Origin: an uncultured bacterium
Lineage (GTDB): Bacteria; Cyanobacteriota; Vampirovibrionia; Gastranaerophilales; Gastranaerophilaceae
Reading direction: 5' to 3'
Assembly: GCA_902765655.1 (NCBI GenBank)
Contig: CACXAK010000034.1
Span: 1-9,162, forward strand
DNA length: 9,162 nt
A program made the translations under genes and the position numbers. A model generated the notes under the pieces. The model was not told where the DNA came from. It did no database searches and saw only the letters and a program-made list of their open reading frames with translations. Shown one piece after another: positions 1 through 6,754 of the stretch (position 1 is its first letter; each line of letters begins with the position of its first letter).

Positions 1-7
1 CTTTTCG

Positions 8-93
8 GTTCACTTTTCTTTTTGCGTCGCAATCAAAAAGAAAAGTGAACTAAGAGAAATATTATTTCTCAAACATATTCCTATAATATGTTT
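8..93. repeat. Three consecutive perfect inverted repeats
   Basis: Three perfect stem-loops lie almost end to end. The first has 17-bp arms, GTTCACTTTTCTTTTTG at 8-24 and its exact complement at 34-50, with a 9-nt loop. The second has 7-bp arms, GAGAAAT at 54-60 and ATTTCTC at 64-70, with a 3-nt loop. The third has 9-bp arms, AAACATATT at 71-79 and AATATGTTT at 85-93, with a 5-nt loop. The 17-bp arm is too long to be chance. It could be a dispersed palindromic element or the terminator of a gene beyond the left edge. None of the three is followed by a clean T-run on either strand, so a simple terminator is not the obvious reading. Confidence 0.75.
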
Positions 94-447
94 TATGTAA
101 TGCAAAGTACACAAACGGGAGTTTGATAAGTTTTATAACATTTAATTATAAAATAATATTTCATTTCAGCATATTATTATCCATATGGCTAATAGAATTT
201 TTATTAAAACTTTATTATTCTCTATATATCAGAAAGGCGGAAGTTTTAAGGAGAAATTTAAAAAGAAAAAGTGTATCTTAGTATGAAAAAGACATATTTT
301 ATTCTATTTTTATTTCAATCCGGCATTTTCACTTTTTAATATTTATACATGTTTGACAAACTATTTCAAACCTTTAAATAAACTTCCTATAACTACATAA
401 AAGGTCGAAAAGTTAACAAACAGAAAATGCCGGTTTCTTCTTAATTA
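94..447. other. Gene-free AT-rich region with further inverted repeats
   Basis: I see no credible gene here. Two AT-rich stem-loops continue the palindromic character of the left end: TTTTATAA/TTATAAAA at 131-138 and 146-153, and AATAATAT/ATATTATT at 152-159 and 171-178. An 11-bp pair, CCGGCATTTTC at 320-330 and GAAAATGCCGG at 423-433, encloses 92 nt. That interval contains the 11-bp palindrome GTTTGACAAAC at 351-361, which is also part of a 6-bp stem GTTTGA/TCAAAC at 351-371. The region lies downstream of the minus-strand gene ending at 448. No classical terminator directly follows that stop codon, so the spaced repeat may mark the end of the transcript. Confidence 0.5.
320..433. repeat. Spaced 11-bp inverted repeat bounding a 114-bp unit
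   Basis: CCGGCATTTTC (320-330) and its exact complement GAAAATGCCGG (423-433) are GC-richer than their surroundings and stand out in an AT-rich tract. They could be terminal inverted repeats of a very small non-autonomous element or the closing stem of a folded RNA. I see no matching target-site duplication immediately outside the arms, which weakens the element reading. The inner hairpin at 351-371 supports a nested fold. The unit sits just past the stop codon of the 557-residue gene. Confidence 0.4.
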
Positions 448-2121
448 TTAGTTAGAAAACATTGAGAATGTTTTTTCAATAGATTTTGAAATAATATTTT
501 GTACAGAGTTAATTTCTGTATTCAATTCAGTAATTTCAGCATCAAGTTTTTTGGTTTTAACATCTATCTGATCTTCTTTAAATGTTATCTGAGCTTTCTT
601 AGTTGTATAATCTACTTCTGCTCTTGCAATAGCATCGTCATCCTGTTCTTCAACTAAATACGGTATCTGATTATATCTTTCCTGATAAAAATACCCGTCA
701 TCATTATTCAATCCCATAATCTGGTATCTTCCGTCTTTAATTGCAGATTCCATATATTCACTGTCTAATACCATATCATCGTAACGCCATCCGTGAGAAC
801 AAATGTTGTTATACAATTCATTATAGAAATCCGCTATTTTCTCTTCATTTGTAACTTCCGTATCCGGATCAGTCACAAAAAGATACTCAGGATCATCAGT
901 TACAAATATTGTTCTTCCATCAGCATTGGATTTACCTACAACATACCCCGAATCTGATCCTCTCAAATAGTTATCAAAGAAAGTCAGGAATGAATTAATA
1001 ACATTTGTCAAACTGACACCATAACAATTTAAACCGGAAACCTGACATATTCTGTTCCATTCCAGCGCTCCTGTATAAGCAGAATTATTACGCGGATAAG
1101 ACATACTACCCATGCCACCGGCATCTACAATGTTACCCGGATTCAAAACTTTTTTCTCGACCATTTTCAATGCCATTTCAAGTGCAGCATCGGATGTTGT
1201 ATCAACATTTATACCATTACCTATGTTTTTGTATCCGAAAATTTCTGCTACTTCTTTTATGACAGATTTCATTTTTTCAGATAAGTCATCTGCATTTTTA
1301 CCCATGATAACGACATTGTTCTTCATCAAATCTACAAGTTTCATATCACTAAGATAATTTGCATCAAACTTTATTACATCATTAACAACCATTGTTAATT
1401 TTGAATCATGGATTTCACCTTTATCTGTTTGGAATATACTGCTAACATCCTCACCAATCATTGAGGACCAATCTATTTCATGTTGACCAATATCTGCATC
1501 CAACATCAAATCTGCCAGTGTTTTATCAGTTACATAAGTCTTATCCAAAGGAGTTCCACCCATACCGGCAGTAGCATTCCAATCTACATTTTTTACCCCA
1601 TTAGGATCCCAACTATTATCAGCTCTGGTCAATATATTATAGGTTAATTCTGTAATAACTCTGTTATCTTCCTCAGCGTTCTTTACTCTTTGTTTTTCTT
1701 GAGGTAAACTCTCAACATTAGCAAGAGCTGCAATAAATTTGTTACGACCTTCTGCGGTCGCAACTCCACCACCCATTGAAATACCTGCATATTCAGCAGC
1801 ATCCGCATATTTTGAACTCAATATAATTGCACCCGATTTTGATGTAATCATAAACGGATTATAATCATTTGCAGCAGACGGCATCATAAGTAAGCTGTAT
1901 GACAAACCGTAATCCATAGGATTACCAAAACTATCACAAACCAAATCATTATGCCATACTAATTTAGTCGCATTCAAAGCATTTGCGTATTCTTGCGCAA
2001 TATCAGTCATTTGATTCGTTAATTCCAACCTTTGTTGAGCCAACTCTGTTGACTTGAATTCACAATTGGCCTTTCTTAACGTAATGCCCAGGAATCTTGC
2101 TTGTGATGCGGCTAATCCCAT
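448..2121 (-). CDS. MGLAASQARFL-type hypothetical protein, 557 aa
   Basis: Complete protein of unknown function. Residues 1 to about 55 look like a continuous amphipathic helix with no signal peptide, opening MGLAASQARFLGITLRK and followed by Glu/Gln-rich repeats. Residues 494-557 form a second charged helical stretch (alternating Lys, Asp, Glu, Gln) ending KTFSMFSN. The roughly 440 residues between are mixed, Asn/Asp-rich and match no domain I know. Helical ends around a variable middle recall flagellar or hook-type axial proteins and secreted coiled-coil proteins, but this is only architectural resemblance. From memory, this N-terminus recurs in Gastranaerophilales proteins as a paralogous family. 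The start is supported by AAAGGA 11 nt upstream of the ATG. It is third in a co-directional run after the terminase and the small TM gene, with a 116-nt gap and a possible promoter of its own. Confidence 0.85.
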   Translation of the reverse strand: MGLAASQARFLGITLRKANCEFKSTELAQQRLELTNQMTDIAQEYANALNATKLVWHNDLVCDSFGNPMDYGLSYSLLMMPSAANDYNPFMITSKSGAIILSSKYADAAEYAGISMGGGVATAEGRNKFIAALANVESLPQEKQRVKNAEEDNRVITELTYNILTRADNSWDPNGVKNVDWNATAGMGGTPLDKTYVTDKTLADLMLDADIGQHEIDWSSMIGEDVSSIFQTDKGEIHDSKLTMVVNDVIKFDANYLSDMKLVDLMKNNVVIMGKNADDLSEKMKSVIKEVAEIFGYKNIGNGINVDTTSDAALEMALKMVEKKVLNPGNIVDAGGMGSMSYPRNNSAYTGALEWNRICQVSGLNCYGVSLTNVINSFLTFFDNYLRGSDSGYVVGKSNADGRTIFVTDDPEYLFVTDPDTEVTNEEKIADFYNELYNNICSHGWRYDDMVLDSEYMESAIKDGRYQIMGLNNDDGYFYQERYNQIPYLVEEQDDDAIARAEVDYTTKKAQITFKEDQIDVKTKKLDAEITELNTEINSVQNIISKSIEKTFSMFSN

Positions 2122-2140
2122 TTTTTCGTAAATCCTTTCG

Positions 2141-2170
2141 GTTATAGTAATCCTTAGTTACCCATGTTTA
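2141..2170 (-). promoter_or_regulatory. Possible promoter of the 557-aa gene
   Basis: On the minus strand TAAACA (2165-2170) is followed after 18 nt by TATAAC (2141-2146), four and five matches to the sigma-70 hexamers. The transcript would start just ahead of the AAAGGA ribosome binding site, leaving a short leader. In AT-rich DNA such matches arise easily, so this is tentative. Confidence 0.3.
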
Positions 2171-2197
2171 CGGCACTTTTATTGAAAAACTTGAAAC

Positions 2198-2208
2198 ATG
2201 ATTATCAT
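2198..2208. promoter_or_regulatory. ATGATtATCAT palindrome, operator-like
   Basis: An 11-bp perfect dyad lies about 30 bp upstream of the possible promoter of the 557-aa gene. On the minus strand its core TGATAATCAT equals the central ten bases of the classical Fur box, but only three of the nine outer positions match. It may be an operator for a Fur-like or other regulator, or chance in AT-rich sequence. Confidence 0.2.
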
Positions 2209-2231
2209 TTATGTAACAAAACTTTACATAA
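2209..2231. repeat. 8-bp stem-loop between the small TM gene and the 557-aa gene
   Basis: TTATGTAA (2209-2216) and TTACATAA (2224-2231) pair perfectly around a 7-nt loop. The T-run lies on the plus-strand side (TTTTTATT follows), while the flanking genes are on the minus strand. It is therefore not a good terminator for the upstream gene. It may be an mRNA stem or part of an operator with the adjacent palindrome. Confidence 0.4.
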
Positions 2232-2237
2232 TTTTTA

Positions 2238-2468
2238 TTATTTGGAAATTATAAGGCAATCATAGATTTTATCAATTTTTTCTTTTATTTCACCAAACTG
2301 TGATTTCAAATCTTCATAACTGTTAAGAGTCACAAAACGGGCTTCTATTTCCTGTAAAATTTGTCTGTGCTTACGTTCTAATTCTTCAGGCGTCACGACA
2401 ATACGCTGCTGAACAAGAAAAATAACTACCGCAATAATAACCGGGGAATAGTAAATTAATGTATCCAT
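2238..2468 (-). CDS. Small single-pass membrane protein with helical tail, 76 aa
   Basis: Hypothetical protein. Residues 4-20 (LIYYSPVIIAVVIFLVQ) are a single hydrophobic segment. Residues 27-72 are strongly charged and helical, rich in Glu, Lys and Gln, consistent with a coiled coil. I choose the start at 2468 because AAGGAG lies 6 nt upstream. A longer frame begins at 2531 inside the terminase gene, but its extra 21 residues have no such site. The start lies 13 nt after the terminase stop codon, so the two are almost certainly co-transcribed. Small TM/coiled-coil proteins occur among phage lysis accessory and holin-like genes, but nothing specific identifies this one. Function unknown. Confidence 0.75.
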   Translation of the reverse strand: MDTLIYYSPVIIAVVIFLVQQRIVVTPEELERKHRQILQEIEARFVTLNSYEDLKSQFGEIKEKIDKIYDCLIISK

Positions 2469-2481
2469 AAATTTCTCCTTT

Positions 2482-3771
2482 TTATAAAACAATTGGCCAA
2501 TAAAAATCCACAAGATAACTTGCAGCATCAAAAGGGTGAGATAAAAATTTGAGTTCTTTTGATTGCTTTATTTGCCTGTAATTCGGAACATCAATTTTTG
2601 AAGTTCCTTCAATATATTTTAAATTTTTAATGTTATATAAAAGTTTTTCACATTTTGGACTAACATACAAACCTATATCCCCGTTTGCATTTCGGACTTT
2701 TGCATTAAATGCGGCTACCCTGTTTTTTATGGGGGGATTAAACGGTTTTATCTTAATATCAGCATCATAGCCATAAGATAGAAGTTTTTTCTTTATGATT
2801 ACATAGTTTGTATATTCACTTGTACAGCTCCGGTTATCACCTGAAGCATCACCGTTTATAATAATTTTGCCTTTGTGATTCGGGTATCTTCGGCAAAATT
2901 CTTCGCATGCCTTTGATGTTGTAGTATTTTCCAAAACTATTTCATCAAAATAAAAAACTTTATCTTCCGTTTTATGTGCCAAAACCCATGCCATAGGATC
3001 AACATTAAAATCGCAGCTTATATGAACATCAAAATCATCATGATAAGTTATATTTTTTATATTTTCGTCAGTAAAATCTTTTACAACAAGATTTTCATTA
3101 TAATTTCCGGTTTGTCCGAGAACAAAAGTATTATAATATTTTTCATCGTAGAGTTGTTTTAATTCTTCGCAAAAACCTTTAGGCAGATAAATATTTTGAG
3201 TAGTCGGAGCACATATTATTCTGTAATTCGGATTCGGATTTACAAAAAAAGTTTTATAAATCCATCCCTGCTGAATTTCGGGATTTGTATGCCCAAATAT
3301 TCTGTATTGAAAATTTTTCCATTTTTTACAGGGTTTTTGCCTCAAGCGTGCTAAAAGCATTTTAAATGTTTCATAAGGAATATCAGACATTTCTTCAATT
3401 TCAATAAAACCGACATTCAGAGATTTTAATCTGTTTGGCTCATCAAAATGTCTGAAAATTATTTCTGAACCGTTATAAAATGACAGTTTTTGTTCTGTTG
3501 ATGACCATTTATAATCCTCTCCTTCGATAAAACCCATATTTTCTAAATGCTCAAAATAAGTTTGAAGTGTTGTATCTCTTACAAGCGTATAGGTTTGAGC
3601 ACCAACTAAACCTTTGATTTTTGGATATTTCAGGGACAATAAAATACCTAAAAGCGAACCTGCAAAAGTCTTACCGGAGCCGTATCCACCCTGATAAACC
3701 GCAACATCAAGAGTATAGTCATGCGGTATTTCCAAAAATTGACGCTGAGCATCCAGCAATTTGTATTTCAT
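2482..3771 (-). CDS. Phage terminase large subunit (PBSX/Terminase_3-like), 429 aa
   Basis: This is the packaging motor that cuts concatemeric phage DNA and drives it into proheads. The N-terminal ATPase domain has the Walker A motif GGYGSGKT at residues 28-35 and a Walker B-like stretch GFIEIEEMSD near 121-130 with acidic residues 124, 126 and 127. The C-terminal RNase H-like nuclease domain keeps three expected acidic positions: D254 in SCDFNVDP, D308 in INGDASG and D415 in SHPFDAASYL. The length, about 430 residues, is normal for the family, and I see no frameshift or truncation. The start is supported by GAGGTG 4 nt upstream of the ATG. No small terminase, portal, protease or capsid gene is visible: upstream is alaS, downstream a 76-aa membrane protein. 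It may be the edge of a prophage or satellite, a relic, or a gene kept by the host. Confidence 0.93.
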   Translation of the reverse strand: MKYKLLDAQRQFLEIPHDYTLDVAVYQGGYGSGKTFAGSLLGILLSLKYPKIKGLVGAQTYTLVRDTTLQTYFEHLENMGFIEGEDYKWSSTEQKLSFYNGSEIIFRHFDEPNRLKSLNVGFIEIEEMSDIPYETFKMLLARLRQKPCKKWKNFQYRIFGHTNPEIQQGWIYKTFFVNPNPNYRIICAPTTQNIYLPKGFCEELKQLYDEKYYNTFVLGQTGNYNENLVVKDFTDENIKNITYHDDFDVHISCDFNVDPMAWVLAHKTEDKVFYFDEIVLENTTTSKACEEFCRRYPNHKGKIIINGDASGDNRSCTSEYTNYVIIKKKLLSYGYDADIKIKPFNPPIKNRVAAFNAKVRNANGDIGLYVSPKCEKLLYNIKNLKYIEGTSKIDVPNYRQIKQSKELKFLSHPFDAASYLVDFYWPIVL

Positions 3772-3798
3772 AAATCACCTCTCAAAGACCTTTAACAA

Positions 3799-3826
3799 AT
3801 TATATGGTTTTTGAGAAGGATTTAAA
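3799..3826 (-). promoter_or_regulatory. Probable promoter of the terminase gene
   Basis: On the minus strand there is a perfect TATAAT (3799-3804) preceded, after a 16-nt spacer, by TTTAAA (3821-3826), four of six matches to TTGACA. Transcription would begin near 3792, about 20 nt ahead of the ATG and just upstream of the GAGGTG ribosome binding site. This would make the terminase, TM protein and possibly the 557-aa gene a unit separate from alaS. Confidence 0.45.
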
Positions 3827-3864
3827 ATTCCTCTAATCCGTCACAACTATTTAGCAGAGAAAGC

Positions 3865-3977
3865 AGATAAGTATTTAGGTAGTTAAGTTCATTTCAAAAT
3901 TTAATTATATTTAAAGTCCTATTATTAATAATACACGATACGAACTTATCTACATGTCTGCTTAACTACTTATCTAC
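3865..3977. repeat. Imperfect inverted and direct repeats between alaS and terminase
   Basis: The left arm holds AGATAAG (3865-3871) and TAGTTAAG (3880-3887). The right arm holds their complements next to each other, CTTAACTA (3961-3968) and CTTATCT (3969-3975). The right side also contains the direct repeat CTTATCTAC at 3945-3953 and 3969-3977, 24 bp apart. The arrangement could be a large imperfect cruciform, clustered protein-binding sites, or a recombination scar at the border of the terminase block. A weak terminator-like stem for alaS, AAATC/GATTT at 3987-4002 with T-residues after it on the minus strand, lies beside it. Confidence 0.45.
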
Positions 3978-4004
3978 TTGAATTAAAAATCTTTTGAGAT
4001 TTAT

Positions 4005-6614
4005 CTATATACCCTTAATATCACTTTCAATTTTAGCCAGAATTTCATCAAGTTTTGAAGGATCTTTCACCCCACCCTGAGCAAAATTCGGACGTCCGCC
4101 GCCGTTTGCACCGGTTGCTCTTGCAATTTCGCCAACAATCTGACCTGCATTAATTCCTTTTGCGATAAAACTGTCTGAAACTTTCGCCGCAACAGTTTTT
4201 TCTCCGGCTAAAACAACTATGCTGTCTTTGCCTAATTTATGCGATAAAAGTTCAAGACCGATTTTTAATCCGACAGGAGTAAGCTTTGTAACTTTTGAAA
4301 TAAACAATTTTCCGCCGTCTATTTCCTGAGCTCTGTCCACAAAACCGGCAAAACGAGTGCGTGCATTTTCTTCCTGCAATTTTTCTACTTCTTTTTGCAA
4401 AGATTTATTTTCTTCTTGAATCTTATCAACACGGTCTATTACTTCATCATAATGCGCCTTAAAACGATTTGAAAGGTTATCCGTAACTTCCACTTTTGCA
4501 TTGACATAATTTATTGCCGCTTTTGATACAACAACTTCAATTCTTCTTGTACCTGCAGCAATTGCACCTTCTGACACAATTTTTACAAAACGCAAATCTT
4601 TTAATTCTCTTGCGTGAGTTCCTGCGCAAAATTCTTTTGAAATAGATTGACCGTCTTTTTCAATACTTACAACTCTTACAGTATCGCCGTATTTTTCACC
4701 AAACAGCGCTGTTGCACCTGTAAGTTCGGCTTCTTTTATTCCCATAACTTTGGTATTTATTGTATAACCTTCACCTATCCATTTATTCATTAGGTTTTCG
4801 GTTTTTTTAATTTCATCCGGCGTCATTGCTCTTGAGAATGTAAAGTCAAATCTCATTCTCTCATCATCAACATAAGAACCGGCCTGTTTTACCTCATCAC
4901 CAACAACTTTAATCAAAGCTGCCTGTAATAAGTGCGCAGATGTGTGGTGAACTCTGATTTCTTCCCGTTTATCAACATCAATTTTTGCACTTACAATTGC
5001 ACCGATTTCAACATCACCATTCAGAATTGAACATCTGTGTACGTACAAATCATTAACTTTGAATGTTGTCAAAACTTCTGCCTTAAATGTTTCGTTTTCA
5101 ATATAACCGCTGTCACCAACCTGACCGCCACATTCGGCGTAAAACGGGGTTTTATCTAAAACAATATCAACATAACCTTCACCCTCAATTTGAGCAAGGA
5201 TTTTGGCATCATTACATTCGTTTTCGCTGTAACCGATAAAGTTTGTCGAACCGACTTCCTTTTCTACCTGAGCATATTTAATATCTCCGGTAACGGAAAT
5301 CTTTGCTGTTGCAGCTTTTGCTCTGTCTTTTTGCTCCTGCATTGCAACTTTATATCCGTCTTCATCAACATTTAATCCGTTTTCCTGAGCAATTTCTTTA
5401 GTAAGTTCAAGCGGGAAACCGAATGTATCATAAAGTTTGAATGCGCTTTCGCCATCAATATCTTTTTTTGCTTCAATGAATTCTTCAAGCAATTTGTAAC
5501 CTCTGTCAAGAGTTTTATTAAATCTTTCTTCTTCAGCCTTTATCGTATCAATAACTTTTTGCTTATTTTTAACAAGTTCAGGATATGCTTCGCCATAGTG
5601 TTCAACAACAGTATCAACCAGCTTGTATAAGAAAGGCAATTCCATACCTAAAATCTTGCCGTGTCTTAATGCACGTCTTAAAATCATTCTCAAAACATAA
5701 CTTCTGCCTTCATTACCCGGAATTACACCGTCAGAAATCAAAAACGTAACACATCTTGCGTGGTCTGTTATGATTCTCAAAGACACGTCTGTTTTTTCTG
5801 ATTGTTTGTACGGAACTCCACACATTGAAGAAACTTTATCCAAAATTGGTCTTAGTAAATCGGTTTCAAAGGTTGAAGCAACACCTTGGCAAACCATTGT
5901 AATACGCTCTAAGCCCATGCCTGTATCAACATTTTTCTTGCCTAAAGGTGACTGATTGCCTTCTTCATCCTGATATAACTCAGTAAATACCAAATTCCAG
6001 ATTTCAACCCATCTGTCACATTCGCAGGTATCAATACCGCAATTCGGATGACCGCAGGAATATTCTTCCCCCAAATCATAGTGAATTTCGGAACAAGGAC
6101 CACAAGAACCCGATGCCCCCGGAGGACCCCAGAAATTATCTTTTTTACCTTTTCTTTTAATTCTTTCAGCAGGAACACCGACATTGCGCCAGATTTCATA
6201 TGCTTCATCATCGGTTTCAAAAATAGTAATCCATAGTCTGTTTTTATCTAATTTCAAAACTTCAGTGACAAATTCCCATGCCCAGGGAATAATTTCTTTC
6301 TTATAATAATCGCCAAAAGAAAAATTACCTAACATTTCAAAAAAAGTATGGTGGCGCGGAGTTCTTCCGACGTTTTCAATATCAGAATCTTTTCCGCCTG
6401 CTCTTGCACATTTTTGACAAGAAGTAGCTCTTGCCGGTTCATAAGGACATGGCTGAATTTCCAAAAATATCGGCAAAAACTGAAGCATGCCGGCCGTTGT
6501 AAGTAAAACTGTCGGATTATCAGGCACCAAACTTGAACTGGGGACTACGGTATGTTGGTATTTACCCCTAAAAAAGTCTAAATATAATTTTCTTATTTCA
6601 TTTCCTTTTAGCAT
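4005..6614 (-). CDS. alaS: Alanine--tRNA ligase (AlaRS), 869 aa
   Basis: Cytoplasmic class II synthetase that charges tRNA-Ala and clears mischarged Ser and Gly. The length of 869 is normal for a bacterial enzyme. The catalytic domain covers about residues 1-240, with motif 2 RHHTFFEMLGNFSFGD near 87-102 and motif 3 GLERI near 234-238. The tRNA-recognition part follows to about 460. The editing domain has zinc ligands H557 and H561 in HTSAH, and C663 and H667 in CAGTH. A coiled coil near 725-755 leads into the C-Ala (DHHA1) domain, with GGGRPNFAQGG at 838-848. The catalytic domain carries a cysteine-rich stretch (C171, C174, C187, C192, C197, C199). The start is supported by AGGA about 9 nt upstream of the ATG, though an out-of-frame ORF overlaps it. 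No sign of damage. Confidence 0.99.
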   Translation of the reverse strand: MLKGNEIRKLYLDFFRGKYQHTVVPSSSLVPDNPTVLLTTAGMLQFLPIFLEIQPCPYEPARATSCQKCARAGGKDSDIENVGRTPRHHTFFEMLGNFSFGDYYKKEIIPWAWEFVTEVLKLDKNRLWITIFETDDEAYEIWRNVGVPAERIKRKGKKDNFWGPPGASGSCGPCSEIHYDLGEEYSCGHPNCGIDTCECDRWVEIWNLVFTELYQDEEGNQSPLGKKNVDTGMGLERITMVCQGVASTFETDLLRPILDKVSSMCGVPYKQSEKTDVSLRIITDHARCVTFLISDGVIPGNEGRSYVLRMILRRALRHGKILGMELPFLYKLVDTVVEHYGEAYPELVKNKQKVIDTIKAEEERFNKTLDRGYKLLEEFIEAKKDIDGESAFKLYDTFGFPLELTKEIAQENGLNVDEDGYKVAMQEQKDRAKAATAKISVTGDIKYAQVEKEVGSTNFIGYSENECNDAKILAQIEGEGYVDIVLDKTPFYAECGGQVGDSGYIENETFKAEVLTTFKVNDLYVHRCSILNGDVEIGAIVSAKIDVDKREEIRVHHTSAHLLQAALIKVVGDEVKQAGSYVDDERMRFDFTFSRAMTPDEIKKTENLMNKWIGEGYTINTKVMGIKEAELTGATALFGEKYGDTVRVVSIEKDGQSISKEFCAGTHARELKDLRFVKIVSEGAIAAGTRRIEVVVSKAAINYVNAKVEVTDNLSNRFKAHYDEVIDRVDKIQEENKSLQKEVEKLQEENARTRFAGFVDRAQEIDGGKLFISKVTKLTPVGLKIGLELLSHKLGKDSIVVLAGEKTVAAKVSDSFIAKGINAGQIVGEIARATGANGGGRPNFAQGGVKDPSKLDEILAKIESDIKGI

Positions 6615-6630
6615 ATTCTCTTATCCTCAT
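6598..6630 (-). CDS. Possible 10-codon upstream ORF overlapping the alaS start
   Basis: On the minus strand an ATG at 6630 opens MRIREYAKRK and stops with TGA at 6598-6600, inside the fifth and sixth codons of alaS and out of frame with it. AAGGGGG lies 10 nt upstream of this ATG. The annotated gene just upstream, the 94-aa protein, also starts after AAGGGGG at a similar distance. The overlap would suit translational coupling or a short leader peptide, and it contains one alanine codon. It is very short and could be chance. Confidence 0.25.
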   Translation of the reverse strand: MRIREYAKRK

Positions 6631-6643
6631 TATTTATTTTTGT

Positions 6644-6709
6644 CCCCCTTTTCAAGAGAAAGCGGCACGAAGTACCATTGGGGTTTATATGTAAAACATC
6701 ATACCCCAA
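6644..6709 (-). promoter_or_regulatory. Structured leader upstream of alaS
   Basis: Reading on the minus strand, TTGGGGT (6703-6709) pairs perfectly with ACCCCAA (6678-6684). Inside it a second stem, ATGT/ACAT, has a 3-nt loop. Then comes a small hairpin, GGTAC-TTC-GTGCC (6664-6676, one G.T pair). A later GGGGG (6644-6648) could compete for the same CCCC, and it is also the possible ribosome binding site of the 10-codon upstream ORF. No T-run follows the first stem, so it is not a simple terminator. I could not match it to a T-box: I see no recognisable T-box core motif. Its role in controlling alaS is inference. Confidence 0.35.
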
Positions 6710-6754
6710 ACATAGAAATAAATACAGATATAAAAGATATTTTAAATCGAAATA

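Noticed and set aside
283..339. 18-codon plus-strand frame MKKTYFILFLFQSGIFTF, resembling a signal peptide
   Set aside because: No ribosome binding site at proper distance, nothing follows the stop, and it runs into the 11-bp inverted repeat; at most a gene remnant.
352..382. TTGACA with AT-rich sequence downstream, a plus-strand promoter candidate
   Set aside because: The TTGACA is part of the GTTTGACAAAC palindrome, the -10 is poor, and the transcript would only run antisense into the 557-aa gene.
1112..1357. 81-codon plus-strand open frame
   Set aside because: It lies wholly inside the 557-aa gene on the opposite strand and has no ribosome binding site or recognisable protein features.
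2469..2531. Longer N-terminus for the 76-aa protein, starting inside the terminase gene
   Set aside because: No ribosome binding site precedes 2531, it overlaps the terminase 3' end, and the start at 2468 has AAGGAG at ideal spacing.
3987..4002. Terminator for alaS
   Set aside because: The AAATC/GATTT stem has only 5 AT-rich base pairs; the T-residues after it are suggestive but too weak to annotate on their own.
5942..6236. Open frames on both strands within the alaS catalytic region
   Set aside because: Shadows of alaS in other frames; alaS is unambiguous here and the frames show no family features.
6615..6754. T-box riboswitch upstream of alaS
   Set aside because: No T-box core motif or terminator/antiterminator with a T-run is visible, and T-boxes are typical of Firmicutes rather than this likely lineage.
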